Below the pieces are notes generated by a model. That model was not told the DNA's origin. It was given only the letters and a program-made list of their open reading frames with translations, and searched no databases. Shown here piece after piece: positions 8,393 to 16,534 of a DNA stretch of 24,411 bases. The stretch covers positions 1-24,411 of the forward strand of contig DAOWAH010000005.1 in the NCBI GenBank assembly GCA_030634675.1. The letters run 5' to 3'. The first letter of the stretch is position 1. Each line of letters opens with the position of its first letter. This DNA is from Fidelibacterota bacterium (lineage in GTDB: Bacteria; Marinisomatota; Marinisomatia; Marinisomatales; TCS56). A program made the translations under genes and the position numbers.

Positions 8393-8512
8393 AGGTGAGT
8401 TTAATCAGAATGCGCGATAAATAATAAGCTGTTATTTCGATGTACGCGAACAGGAAAGGAGGCAGTAGTTCGGTAGCTAAATAGCGGACAATTGACTAAC
8501 TTTCAGTCCACC

Positions 8513-8893
8513 TTAGTTGAATATTGCAATTGCACCGCCAGTGATGAAAGCCAGTATCCACCAGATGTAGGCAACGCGTGAGTAAATATGCAGCGAACGG
8601 ACAACTTTTGTCGCTGCGTCGTGAGTCAGGCGGTAACGCCACAGCAGGACGGCATCGATCAGCATGGCGGTCAGAGAAGAATAGCCCAGAATGCCATGGA
8701 AAGTGAAAGGAGTGTTCGAAGAGCCGGCAATCATGAATCCGGTGGCGGTAATATCGAACAGGATACCGATCGAGATGAACCATAATACCAGATTGGATAT
8801 TTTATGTTTGCGCTGCTCGGTGATAATAGCGACGGAATAGGCCAATAGTGCCAGTATAACTATGCGGGTACCCATAGTGAGCAGGAAATTCAT
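8513..8893 (-). CDS. Small four-helix membrane protein of unknown function
   Basis: 126 residues, almost entirely hydrophobic, with four predicted helices at about 7-25, 34-56, 65-86 and 103-124. Short basic loops separate some of them (EQRKHK at 26-31; RYRLTH at 86-91). Histidines at 30, 66, 91 and 102 and an Asp in helix 2 (47) are the polar residues of note; H66 and H102 at helix ends could bind a metal or haem, but no cytochrome signature is clear. It resembles a conserved small membrane family that I recall as TIGR03987/HsmA-like, without certainty. It lies between mocA and yqeB with gaps of 154 and 120 bp, so it may have its own promoter. A role in selenium or cofactor delivery would be pure inference from position. 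Confidence 0.75.
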   Translation of the reverse strand: MNFLLTMGTRIVILALLAYSVAIITEQRKHKISNLVLWFISIGILFDITATGFMIAGSSNTPFTFHGILGYSSLTAMLIDAVLLWRYRLTHDAATKVVRSLHIYSRVAYIWWILAFITGGAIAIFN

Positions 8894-9047
8894 ATTTCTC
8901 GGATTGTTATAGTGATTGAATGATTAGGGTAATATCAGGGTGCGTAATGTAGGGTGGTTTGGTAAAATTTCCTGTGAATTTTTGCTCTTTTTTAGACCCA
9001 GTGGATGAAGCTTGTCCGGTCGTCTTATCAAATTGTATGGATATTTT

Positions 9048-9632
9048 TTATTTTACTAGATTAGCCAGATAGCAATCCATATCTAACGATATACCCTCAT
9101 CATCCACCGGAACGAACAATACATCGTGCCCATGACGCTGCAAAATATCACGGCCGCCAGTGTCGCCGGTCAGGGCCAGCAGCTCGAGGGTAAAATTGGC
9201 CGAAAAAAATGTGGGGTGACCGGACTGATCATTGACAGTGGGTACCAGAATCTGCGGCTGCAACCGTTCCAGTTCGGCCAGCAGATAATCGATCGTCGCT
9301 GATTTTATAAACGGCTTATCGCCGTTGCAGAAACACCAGTAATCCGGATTTTCAGTAGTAATCGTCAGTCCTACTTTGACCGATGAAGCCAGTCCGCTGG
9401 CGTAATCGGGATTGTAAACGATGGTGATCCGGTTGCCGAAGCGCCGGGTTAGCAGGGGTTCGATCTTTTCCCGCTGGTGGCCGGTAACGACGGTGATATC
9501 CAGTGGTGTATCGATAAAATTTCCGACCGTGGTTTCGATCACTGTCTTTTCGCCCAGAGGCAGCAATAATTTATTGGGCGGTCGGCGACGGGAGAGTCCA
9601 GCGGCGGTGATGATTAATTGGAGCTTGCTCAT
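9048..9632 (-). CDS. mocA: MocA/YgfJ-type molybdenum cofactor cytidylyltransferase
   Basis: Nucleotidyltransferase of the MobA-like fold that attaches CMP to molybdopterin, giving the MCD form used by XdhA-type hydroxylases. Seen: the N-terminal nucleotide loop TAAGLSRRRPPNKLLLPLG (9-27) with catalytic Lys21, SGLASSVKVGL (79-89), the metal-binding NGDKPF (103-108, Asp105), and SGHPTFF (137-143). The loop is unusual: the family normally has a Gly just before the basic-KLLLP stretch, where this protein has RRPPNK. 194 residues is normal. The start overlaps the yqeC stop by four bases (ATGA), showing tight coupling. Confidence 0.88.
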   Translation of the reverse strand: MSKLQLIITAAGLSRRRPPNKLLLPLGEKTVIETTVGNFIDTPLDITVVTGHQREKIEPLLTRRFGNRITIVYNPDYASGLASSVKVGLTITTENPDYWCFCNGDKPFIKSATIDYLLAELERLQPQILVPTVNDQSGHPTFFSANFTLELLALTGDTGGRDILQRHGHDVLFVPVDDEGISLDMDCYLANLVK

Positions 9633-10366
9633 GTCATTCGGGCTAGACTATCTTTTTGGACACTGCCGTACCAGGTGGGTTGGCCGGAAGCGGTGAAAAT
9701 TGCTCGGGCCAAAGCACTGGCCTGGCCGGGATGGGCGTCGGTTTTATTGACGAAATAAGTGCGAGGAAGGTGGCTGGGTATTTTGGACGAGTAGCCCTTT
9801 TGAGAGGTGACGACCTCAGCAATGAAGGTGGATGTCAGCACAAAATTGTCAGCGATACCCCAGTACGTCGCGAATAATTCCGGCCGGTGGACCAGTCCCT
9901 GGGACAGGGTAGTGTCCACCACATCAGCGCCGACAATGACAATCACGTGATCGAAGAAATAGGGCACCACTGGGTCCTGGTCGCGGTGGACCTTCAACGG
10001 TAGGTTGCGGGCGCCGTCGCATTCCACAATCGTGATTTCAGCCTGATTTTTGAATCGCTCCAGTTCGGCCACTTCGATGCCGTCCATCTTGTAGGCATTC
10101 AGGCCGGTCCCCAGCACGCAGAGGGGATTGTGGCAGGCGAACCAGGGAACTAAATCGTAGTCGTCGATTTCATCCCTGCAAATAATTTTCGGTTCACTGT
10201 GAAAAGCCGATTTGGTAATCGACGTCAGTAAAACACGATCGAATCTTTGTGCCAGTTCCCGGCCCAGCCGCTGCTGTAGGCCGGTCTTGCCGCCACCGCC
10301 CAGCAAGGCGATGCATGAATTCGGAGCTGGCTCGTGATCGGGAATTGCCAAAATTGAAAAGTCCAT
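9629..10366 (-). CDS. yqeC: YqeC, selenium-dependent hydroxylase accessory protein (P-loop)
   Basis: Putative P-loop NTPase of SDMH gene clusters; the reaction is unknown, but a role in making or inserting the selenium/molybdenum cofactor is inferred from genomic context. The N-terminal Walker A-like loop is LLGGGGKTGLQ (21-31); ECDGARNLPLKVH (115-127) is the family's acidic-Gly signature; IVGADVVD and YFVNKTD, a base-specificity-like NKxD element, lie further on. The ATG at 10366 is preferred to an in-frame TTG six bases upstream. It is the first gene of the minus-strand maturation operon, transcribed away from ade; the 5' side is the repeat-rich divergent region. Confidence 0.87.
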   Translation of the reverse strand: MDFSILAIPDHEPAPNSCIALLGGGGKTGLQQRLGRELAQRFDRVLLTSITKSAFHSEPKIICRDEIDDYDLVPWFACHNPLCVLGTGLNAYKMDGIEVAELERFKNQAEITIVECDGARNLPLKVHRDQDPVVPYFFDHVIVIVGADVVDTTLSQGLVHRPELFATYWGIADNFVLTSTFIAEVVTSQKGYSSKIPSHLPRTYFVNKTDAHPGQASALARAIFTASGQPTWYGSVQKDSLARMT

Positions 10367-10407
10367 GAGCAAATTTACGGAAGAATTAGGATGTTTAATT
10401 CCTATTT

Positions 10408-10471
10408 ACCTTGCGAAAGTTCCCATCTACATCTTCTGAATTACGATGGGTAGGTATAACTTTCGCAAGGT
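10408..10471. repeat. Long inverted repeat (14-bp perfect arms plus inner stem)
   Basis: ACCTTGCGAAAGTT (10408-10421) is the exact reverse complement of 10458-10471. Inside, CCCATC (10422-10427) pairs with GATGGG (10445-10450), leaving a 7-base bulge and a 17-base loop. It lies about 40-105 bp upstream of the yqeC start. It could be a REP/MITE-like remnant or a leader hairpin of the minus-strand operon. Confidence 0.85.
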
Positions 10472-10492
10472 TTTAATCTATCTGAACGAACC

Positions 10493-10534
10493 GAAGTAGA
10501 TTTATTATCCGCCAGCCAACGGGTTCGAAAAGAC
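10493..10534 (+). repeat. Dispersed direct repeat, copy 1
   Basis: A 42-bp unit identical to 10931-10972 at 34 of 42 positions. It contains GTAGATTT, ATCCGCCAGCC and TTCGAAA cores. Function unknown; it has the look of a genome-wide intergenic repeat. Confidence 0.75.
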
Positions 10535-10619
10535 CGGCATTTTCGTAGTGACATCTCACGAGAGTTGTCCCTACACAGAACACAAATTCTCCATTTTATG
10601 GTATGAATTGTGGAATTGA

Positions 10620-10678
10620 AAACCGTTGAAACGGTTTAGTATTAATATTATCACCAAACCCACGGTTAAAACCGTGGG
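10620..10678. repeat. Paired short palindromes (REP/BIME-like)
   Basis: Two compact hairpins. AAACCGTT/AACGGTTT (10620-10637) has 8-bp arms around GA. CCCACGGTT/AACCGTGGG (10659-10678) has 9-bp arms around AA. They are 21 bp apart and share the CGGTT/AACCG core, so they look like variants of one repeat family, as in REP-type elements mobilised by RAYT transposases. No transposase is in the window. Confidence 0.8.
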
Positions 10679-10930
10679 CTAGAAACCATATCGAATGAAT
10701 CTTATCCGCCTCACTACTATAAATTCCCGGCCATAATTGGATGAGATTCCCACCTACGTTTCACTTCGGCGGTTAAACTTCACTCAGCCTGCGGCCTCAT
10801 TCAGAATGACAATCATTTGTTGTTTAGTTCCCACACCCCAATGTCTTTTCGACGAAAATCCATTCATGGGTTTAGGAGAAATCTACAATAATATTGCACC
10901 AAACCTCACAGTAGAAGCCCGATCCCACCC

Positions 10931-10972
10931 AAAGTAGATTTCTCATCCGCTAGCCGGCGGATTCGAAATGAC
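10931..10972 (+). repeat. Dispersed direct repeat, copy 2
   Basis: Partner of the unit at 10493-10534 (34/42 identical). Here the centre is more palindromic: ATCCGC (10945-10950) pairs with GCGGAT (10957-10962) around TAGCCG. Confidence 0.75.
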
Positions 10973-10975
10973 ATT

Positions 10976-11013
10976 ATACATTAGGTACAGCTTCCGAATT
11001 GTACCTAATGTAT
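10976..11013. repeat. Perfect 14-bp inverted repeat upstream of ade
   Basis: ATACATTAGGTACA (10976-10989) is the exact reverse complement of 11000-11013, with a 10-base loop. It ends 88 bp before the ade ATG. It could be an operator, a transcript hairpin or a repeat element. It does not share its sequence with the other palindromes of the region, and no T-run follows to make it a terminator. Confidence 0.85.
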
Positions 11014-11101
11014 TAAATCCGAATAATCAAATATTCTCTGTACCCGACGGAAATCTTAGTAAATTAGTGTGAATAAAAGACCGACTGAGATACCGTAAAT
11101 T

Positions 11102-12736
11102 ATGCCAAATCCTGACTTTAAAATCTCTGGAAATATTGTTGACCTGTTCGGCAGGCGCACTTTCCCTGGAATTTTTACGGTCGAAAATGGTACGATCACG
11201 GCGATTCAGGAGATAGCGGAAGCAGATCCGCAATTCATTCTTCCCGGTTTGATCGACGCCCATATCCACATCGAAAGTTCCATGCTGGTGCCCACCGAAT
11301 TTGCCCGGCTGGCGCTTTGTCATGGCACCCTGGCCGCTGTTTGCGATCCCCATGAGATTGCCAATGTCCTGGGAATACCCGGTATCGAATACATGCTGGA
11401 AAATGCCAGCCGAACACCATTCAAATTTTATTTCGGCGCCCCGTCCTGCGTTCCTGCGACACCTTTTGAAACAGCGGGCGCTCGGATCGATCTGGCCGAC
11501 ATTAAGGATTTATTCGTCAAACATAAACTGAAATTCCTGAGTGAAATGATGAATGTGCCGGGGGTATTGAATAATATCCCGGAAGTCGCTGCCAAGCTAA
11601 AGCTGACCCGTGATCTCGGGCTACCCATCGATGGGCATTCCCCAGGATTGCGGGGGCCGGACGCGGAAAAATACATTGCCGCCGGAATTTCCACTGATCA
11701 CGAATGTGTGACCCTGGCTGAAGCCCGGGAGAAGATTGCCCAGGGGATGAAAATCCAGATTCGGGAAGGTTCGGCAGCCCGGAATTTCAATGAATTGCAG
11801 CCGTTGATCGATGAGTATCCCGATCGATGCATGCTGTGCAGTGACGATAAACATCCCGATGATCTGGTGCGGGGACATATTAATCTGTTAATCCGGCGGG
11901 GAATTGCCGCCGGACTGGATATTTATAATTTACTCCGGGCTGCTTCGGTGGTTCCGGTTGAACATTATAAACTGGACGTGGGATTGTTGCAGGAAGGTGA
12001 TCCGGCCGATTTTATAATTGTCGATGGATTAACCTCATTCAATGTTAAAGCAGCCTATTTGGCGGGGCGCAAAGTGGCCGAGAAGGGCCAATCCCTGCTG
12101 TTCTCAAAACCAGTTGAAGTAATTAACAATATCAATTGTTGGCCCAAATCAACTGCTGATTTTGCTGTAGAACCGGCGGAAGGATTATTGAAGACAATTG
12201 ATATTATTCCTAGTCAGCTCGTAACAAAAAGTGGTCTGGTTGAACCATCTATAAGCAATGGTAATGTTGTGGCAGATGAGTCCCGGGACATTCTTAAAAT
12301 GACGGTCATTAATCGCTATACGGATGCGCCGCCAGCCACCGCATTTGTACACGGAATGGGAATAAAATCAGGAGCGCTGGCTTCATCGGTGGCTCATGAT
12401 TCTCATAATATTGTTGCTGTGGGTACTACCGATAAATTGTTAGGCCGGGCGGTGAATCTGATAATTGAAAATCAGGGCGGGATTGCCGCTGTAACCGAAG
12501 ATGACAATCTGGTATTACCGCTGCCAGTGGCCGGAATAATGTCCGCCGGTGACGGACAGGAAACAGCTCGTTTATACGAGCAACTGGATCGAAAGGCTAA
12601 GCAGATGGGGTCCAATCTGCCGGCCCCCTTCATGAGCCTGTCATTTTTAGCGTTGCTGGTCATCCCCGAGCTAAAACTCAGCGATCAGGGTCTCTTCGAT
12701 GGGATTAATTTCAAATTCACTTCCCTCTTTGGATGA
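11102..12736 (+). CDS. ade: Adenine deaminase
   Basis: Metal-dependent amidohydrolase converting adenine to hypoxanthine and ammonia, the entry of adenine into purine oxidation or salvage. Seen: GLIDAHIHIESSM with metal ligands His54 and His56, CDPHEIANV (81-89), PIDGHSPGLRG, STDHECVT and CSDDKHPDDL, all typical of the bacterial adenine deaminase family. A C-terminal domain contains the HDSHNIVAVG-type segment. 544 residues is slightly shorter than E. coli Ade (588). The ATG has no Shine-Dalgarno motif. It heads the plus-strand cluster, and its position just before the hydroxylase subunit supports a purine catabolic role. Confidence 0.95.
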   Translation: MPNPDFKISGNIVDLFGRRTFPGIFTVENGTITAIQEIAEADPQFILPGLIDAHIHIESSMLVPTEFARLALCHGTLAAVCDPHEIANVLGIPGIEYMLENASRTPFKFYFGAPSCVPATPFETAGARIDLADIKDLFVKHKLKFLSEMMNVPGVLNNIPEVAAKLKLTRDLGLPIDGHSPGLRGPDAEKYIAAGISTDHECVTLAEAREKIAQGMKIQIREGSAARNFNELQPLIDEYPDRCMLCSDDKHPDDLVRGHINLLIRRGIAAGLDIYNLLRAASVVPVEHYKLDVGLLQEGDPADFIIVDGLTSFNVKAAYLAGRKVAEKGQSLLFSKPVEVINNINCWPKSTADFAVEPAEGLLKTIDIIPSQLVTKSGLVEPSISNGNVVADESRDILKMTVINRYTDAPPATAFVHGMGIKSGALASSVAHDSHNIVAVGTTDKLLGRAVNLIIENQGGIAAVTEDDNLVLPLPVAGIMSAGDGQETARLYEQLDRKAKQMGSNLPAPFMSLSFLALLVIPELKLSDQGLFDGINFKFTSLFG

Positions 12737-12741
12737 TATGT

Positions 12742-12763
12742 CCGAAAAATGGTAAATTTTCGG
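12742..12763 (+). terminator. Weak hairpin between ade and the hydroxylase gene
   Basis: CCGAAAA (12742-12748) pairs with TTTTCGG (12757-12763) with an 8-base loop; the sequence then becomes AT-rich (ACTTTTAATAAT). The stem is short and AT-rich, so it may be a weak or partial terminator within the 106-bp gap. Confidence 0.35.
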
Positions 12764-12842
12764 GTATACTTTTAATAATCTATGTCTTTAAGCACGCCAA
12801 TATTCATGAAGTCAGCACTAATGGGATTAATGGAAAATCGTC

Positions 12843-15137
12843 ATGTCTAAGTATCAATCCCAGATCGGCCGCTCGCTACCGCGGGTCGACGCCGTCGATA
12901 AGGTAACCGGGCATACCCGTTATCTGACTGATATTTACTTAGATCGAATGGTCTATGCTTATCCCGTTTATTCCACAATTTCTTTCGGAACAGTCGTAGC
13001 TATTGATTCTGCACCAGCGGCAGCGGTTCCCGGGTTCATTGCCACTCTGATGGCTGGAGATATTCCCGGCGAGAATCAGGTCGGTGTAATTATCGATGAT
13101 CAGCCGCTGCTGGCATCGGAAACGGTTCGATTTAAAGGGGACGTAATCGGTGTAGCGGTCGCTGAGACCGAACCGGCCGCCCATCATGCCGCCCAACTAA
13201 TGCAGGTGCAGTATGTTGAGAAGCAGCCATACCTGTCAATCGACGCCAGTAAAGCAGCTCAATCAAAATACATTCATACCTCCAATATCGCCTGCACCCA
13301 TCGTGTAGATCGTGGTGATATATCCCAGGGATTTGTCGCCGCCGATCGGATAATTGAAGCTGACCTGGTTACTCCGTACCAGGAGCATTATTATTTGGAG
13401 CCTCAGGGTTGCATTGTCGTGCCCGAGACTGATGGCCGCTTCACAGTATATGGTTCAATCCAATGTATTTATTATGTGCAGAAAGCGGTTGCCCGCGCCC
13501 TGGGAATTCCTTTCAGTATGGTTACCGTAATTCAGACACCGATTGGCGGTGCTTTCGGTGGTAAGGAAGATGTACCGTCGGAATTGTGTGCCCGTTCCGC
13601 CCTGGCAGCCCGGGTCGTTGGCCGACCGGTGAAAATGGTTTATCGCCGCCACGATGATGCTCAACTGACCAGCAAACGCCACCCGTTTCAGATGCATTAT
13701 AAAATTGGTGTTACCAACGATGGGCGACTGCTGGCGGCTGATATAAACCTGGAAGAAAATGCCGGAGCCTATGCAACACTATCCAGTGTTGTATCCTACC
13801 GTGCGGCCATGCAGGCGATGGGTCCTTATGTGATTCCCAACATCAAAGTTTTATCTACAGCATATTATACCAACTTGCCGCCAACCGGCGCTTTCCGGGG
13901 ATTTGGTTCACCACAAGCCACGTTTGGTCACGAGCGGGTCATGGATCATATTGCCGGTCAGCTCGGCATAGACCCGGTGGAATTGCGATTGAAAAATGTT
14001 CTCCATCCCGGAGATATGACTCTGACTGGACACCAGCTTGAGGCCAGCGTGGGGATCGAAGCGACTATTAAACAGGCTGCCGATGCTGCCGATTGGGTGA
14101 ACCGGCGTTGGAAAAATACCAGCAATGGGCGTTACCGTTTTGGAATCGGAATTGCCGCTTCCCATTACGGAAATTGTCTCGGAGCTGCCGGCTGGGCGAT
14201 GGATGGGGCTGCGGCTAAAATCCAGATTCGCCGCGATGGTTCGGTTACCCTGGCCTATGGCCTGTCTGAAATGGGGCAGGGAGCCAATACCGTGATTACT
14301 CAGATGGCGGCGGAAGTACTGGGAATTGCACCAGAGCGGATCATCGTCCTGGATACCAGCACGGATTTGGTTCCGGACAGTGGACCAGGTGTGGCCAGCC
14401 GGAATGTGATCATGACTGGAAATGCCATTCGGAATGCCGCTGACCAGATCGTACCTGTGTTAAAATCTGCGGTGGCTGAAATGCTAGAAACTGATCCTGG
14501 CCGCGTTGAACTTCGAAACGATTCTGCCGAAGATACAGACAGTGCAAATTCTGTCAATTTCAATGATCTGGCCAATCATCTGTTCATCAGCAACCGTCCG
14601 ATGGATTCGCTGGGATGGTGGCATGTGCCAGCGCTGAAATATGATCCGAAAACTGGGGTTGGTGAGGCCTATTTTACCTATTCCTACGCTACGCATATTG
14701 CTTTGGTCAAAGTGGACTCACTGACCGGACTGGTACAGGTGGAGAAGATCTGGGCCGCCCATGATATTGGAAGAGCTATTAACCCTGCCGGATTGGAGGG
14801 GCAGGTGGAAGGTGGGGTTGCTCAGGGAATTGGCTGGGCTCTGACTGAGCATTTTCAAACGGAAAACGGATCGGTGATCACACCTAATCTATCAACTTAT
14901 TTAGTTCCAACCTCGGCTGACATAAGTCAGGTGCAGACGATTCTGGTCGAAGATCCCGAACCGCTGGGTCCCTGGGGGGCTAAAGGAATTGGTGAACCGG
15001 CCGTGATCCCAACTGGTGCTGCAATCGCCAATGCAGTCAGTCAGGCTGTTGGCGTAGCTATGGACAGCCTGCCAATGACACCAGAAATTGTACTTAATGC
15101 CTTGGAACAAAGTTCAGGAGTTGAACAGGCATGTTGA
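12843..15137 (+). CDS. xdhA: Molybdenum-binding subunit of xanthine dehydrogenase-family (purine) hydroxylase
   Basis: Large catalytic subunit of a three-subunit molybdenum hydroxylase; it oxidises purines (hypoxanthine/xanthine-type substrates) with water as oxygen donor. Seen: YQEHYYLEPQGC (179-190), the cofactor loop QTPIGGAFGGKED (231-243), the AFRGFGSPQATFGHERVMD block, EMGQGANTVITQMAAEVLGI, and the catalytic base Glu718 in AKGIGEPAVIP near the C-terminus. Its 764 residues with no N-terminal Fe-S domain mean it needs the separate Fe-S and FAD subunits, which are encoded over 7 kb downstream. The divergent yqeB/yqeC/mocA genes suggest a selenium-containing cofactor. The selenium would sit in the cofactor, so no selenocysteine codon is expected. 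The stop overlaps ssnA by 7 bases. Confidence 0.92.
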   Translation: MSKYQSQIGRSLPRVDAVDKVTGHTRYLTDIYLDRMVYAYPVYSTISFGTVVAIDSAPAAAVPGFIATLMAGDIPGENQVGVIIDDQPLLASETVRFKGDVIGVAVAETEPAAHHAAQLMQVQYVEKQPYLSIDASKAAQSKYIHTSNIACTHRVDRGDISQGFVAADRIIEADLVTPYQEHYYLEPQGCIVVPETDGRFTVYGSIQCIYYVQKAVARALGIPFSMVTVIQTPIGGAFGGKEDVPSELCARSALAARVVGRPVKMVYRRHDDAQLTSKRHPFQMHYKIGVTNDGRLLAADINLEENAGAYATLSSVVSYRAAMQAMGPYVIPNIKVLSTAYYTNLPPTGAFRGFGSPQATFGHERVMDHIAGQLGIDPVELRLKNVLHPGDMTLTGHQLEASVGIEATIKQAADAADWVNRRWKNTSNGRYRFGIGIAASHYGNCLGAAGWAMDGAAAKIQIRRDGSVTLAYGLSEMGQGANTVITQMAAEVLGIAPERIIVLDTSTDLVPDSGPGVASRNVIMTGNAIRNAADQIVPVLKSAVAEMLETDPGRVELRNDSAEDTDSANSVNFNDLANHLFISNRPMDSLGWWHVPALKYDPKTGVGEAYFTYSYATHIALVKVDSLTGLVQVEKIWAAHDIGRAINPAGLEGQVEGGVAQGIGWALTEHFQTENGSVITPNLSTYLVPTSADISQVQTILVEDPEPLGPWGAKGIGEPAVIPTGAAIANAVSQAVGVAMDSLPMTPEIVLNALEQSSGVEQAC

Positions 15138-16453
15138 ATAAATATATCCTGTCCAATCTGCGAATTATCAGTCCCTTTGCCGCTAATCGGTTTATTGAAC
15201 ACGGTTATATTGTTATTACCGGAGCTAAAATTTCAGCTGTTGGTACGGGAAATCCCCCTGATACGGCCGATTTTAAAGTATATGACCTGCAAGAGAAAAC
15301 GGTTCTTCCTGGGATGATCAACGCCCATACGCATTTATATTCGACCCTGGCGCTTGGTATGCCCGCACCATCGGACCCTCCGGTCAATTTCGTTGAAAAA
15401 CTGGAGCGGGTCTGGTGGCCCCTGGATCGTGCCCTTGATGCAGATTCGATCAACGCTTCTTTCTCAGCTGGCCTGGCGGAATGTCTTTTAAACGGAGTAA
15501 CAACGGTAATTGACCATCATTCCAGTCCAAATTCCGCCTCCGGATCGCTTGAATCACTGGCACAGGCAGCCGAACGATTGAATATGAATGTGGCGGCTGC
15601 TTTTGAGGTTACCGATCGCAATGGTCCCCGGCTCTTTCGGACCGGCCTGGAAGAGAATCTTGATTTTTTCCAGCGTTATTGCGATCATCCAGTAATCCGT
15701 CCGCTGATCGGTTTACACGCTTCATTCACCTTATCGGACGAATCATTGTCAGCCATTCGCCAAACTTTGGGTGGTGTCTCCGGTTGGGGAATTCATATCC
15801 ATGTGGCCGAGGATAAAGCTGACCATGCGGATGCTGTCCGGCGCGGTTATCGTTCTGTAATTGACCGTTTGAATAAATTTGGTTTAATAAATGAACACAG
15901 CCTGATCATTCATGGTATTCATATGCTGCCCGAAGATGTTGAGCTGCTGGAAGAGTTGGGTGCTTCACTGGTGCACAATCCCACCTCAAATGCCAATAAC
16001 CGGGTGGGCGTTTTATCAGCAGCTACCATTGCAACTCTATCCGCCGGACTGGGAACTGATGGGATGCAGGCCAATTTGTTGAAAGAAGCCAAGGAAGGTA
16101 CACTGATCCGCAGCAACAGTCTGCCAGGTGGGACGCCAAACGTGGATTATCTGCAACTTTTGTTTGAAAATAATTCCCGCATCGCCGGTAAAATATTTAC
16201 TAATTCACTGGGCCGGATTCAACCTGGCGACCGGGCCGATCTAACGCTCTATGATTATCAATCCCGCACCGAGATTACAGAAACGAATTATGGTGCACAC
16301 CTGCTGTTTGGATTTGAGCGACCTTCCGATGTAATCTGTGGTGGGATATTTCAAATTCGGGACCACAAATTTATTAATCTCGATGAGACGAAAATTAAAT
16401 CCGCAGCAAGAATTCAGTCACGGAAACTGTGGCACAAAATGAATAGAACCTGA
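15131..16453 (+). CDS. ssnA: SsnA-family amidohydrolase
   Basis: Member of the metal-dependent amidohydrolase superfamily related to guanine deaminase and chlorohydrolases, found repeatedly with SDMH clusters. The substrate is not settled; roles in purine-ring or ureide hydrolysis are inferred from context. Metal site visible: NAHTHLYS with His66 and His68, HIHVAED with His222/His224, LIIHGIH with His261, and the catalytic Asp310 in GLGTDGMQ. NPTSNANNRVG (283-293) is the usual substrate-side loop. 440 residues is normal. The ATG lies inside the end of xdhA (ATGTTGA overlap), so translation is coupled to the hydroxylase subunit. A generic guanine or hydroxydechloroatrazine deaminase is the alternative reading. 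Confidence 0.85.
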   Translation: MLNKYILSNLRIISPFAANRFIEHGYIVITGAKISAVGTGNPPDTADFKVYDLQEKTVLPGMINAHTHLYSTLALGMPAPSDPPVNFVEKLERVWWPLDRALDADSINASFSAGLAECLLNGVTTVIDHHSSPNSASGSLESLAQAAERLNMNVAAAFEVTDRNGPRLFRTGLEENLDFFQRYCDHPVIRPLIGLHASFTLSDESLSAIRQTLGGVSGWGIHIHVAEDKADHADAVRRGYRSVIDRLNKFGLINEHSLIIHGIHMLPEDVELLEELGASLVHNPTSNANNRVGVLSAATIATLSAGLGTDGMQANLLKEAKEGTLIRSNSLPGGTPNVDYLQLLFENNSRIAGKIFTNSLGRIQPGDRADLTLYDYQSRTEITETNYGAHLLFGFERPSDVICGGIFQIRDHKFINLDETKIKSAARIQSRKLWHKMNRT

Positions 16454-16522
16454 TCGAGAAAGAGTATCAGGTATGAAAAAAATGAAGTCAGAAATACTGA
16501 TAGAATCAATTAGTCAATAATT

Positions 16523-16528
16523 AAGGAG
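16523..16528 (+). promoter_or_regulatory. Shine-Dalgarno site deciding the first transcarbamylase start
   Basis: AAGGAG is 3 bases before an ATG at 16532 but 6 bases before the next in-frame ATG at 16535. The spacing favours 16535 as the start. Confidence 0.7.
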
Positions 16529-16534
16529 AATATG

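Larger units (their letters stand above)
10367..11101. other. Divergent intergenic region with palindromes and dispersed repeats, no gene
   Basis: About 735 bp between yqeC (-) and ade (+). It must hold the control region for both operons, but no convincing -35/-10 pair was found. It contains four perfect inverted repeats (10408-10471, 10620-10637, 10659-10678, 10976-11013) and a 42-bp imperfect direct repeat (10493-10534; 10931-10972), with a looser relative ending near 10810. Short open frames here, for example 10737-10937, look like translated repeat sequence and are not accepted as genes. Confidence 0.7.

Noticed and set aside
8455..8462. AGGAGG on the plus strand between yqeB and the membrane gene
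   Set aside because: No open frame of useful length follows on that strand.
10737..10937. 66-codon open frame in the divergent region
   Set aside because: It spans repeat-like sequence, lacks a ribosome-binding site and resembles translated intergenic repeat rather than a protein.
10408..11013. CRISPR array
   Set aside because: The repeats are few, unequal in sequence and irregularly spaced, and no cas genes are present.
15120..15137. Cys-TGA at the end of xdhA as a possible selenocysteine context
   Set aside because: The TGA overlaps the ssnA start, the protein is already full length, and in SDMH enzymes selenium is in the cofactor, not in selenocysteine.
16454..16534. TATCAG...CTGATA inverted repeat between ssnA and the first transcarbamylase
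   Set aside because: Only 6-bp arms separated by about 26 AT-rich bases; likely chance.
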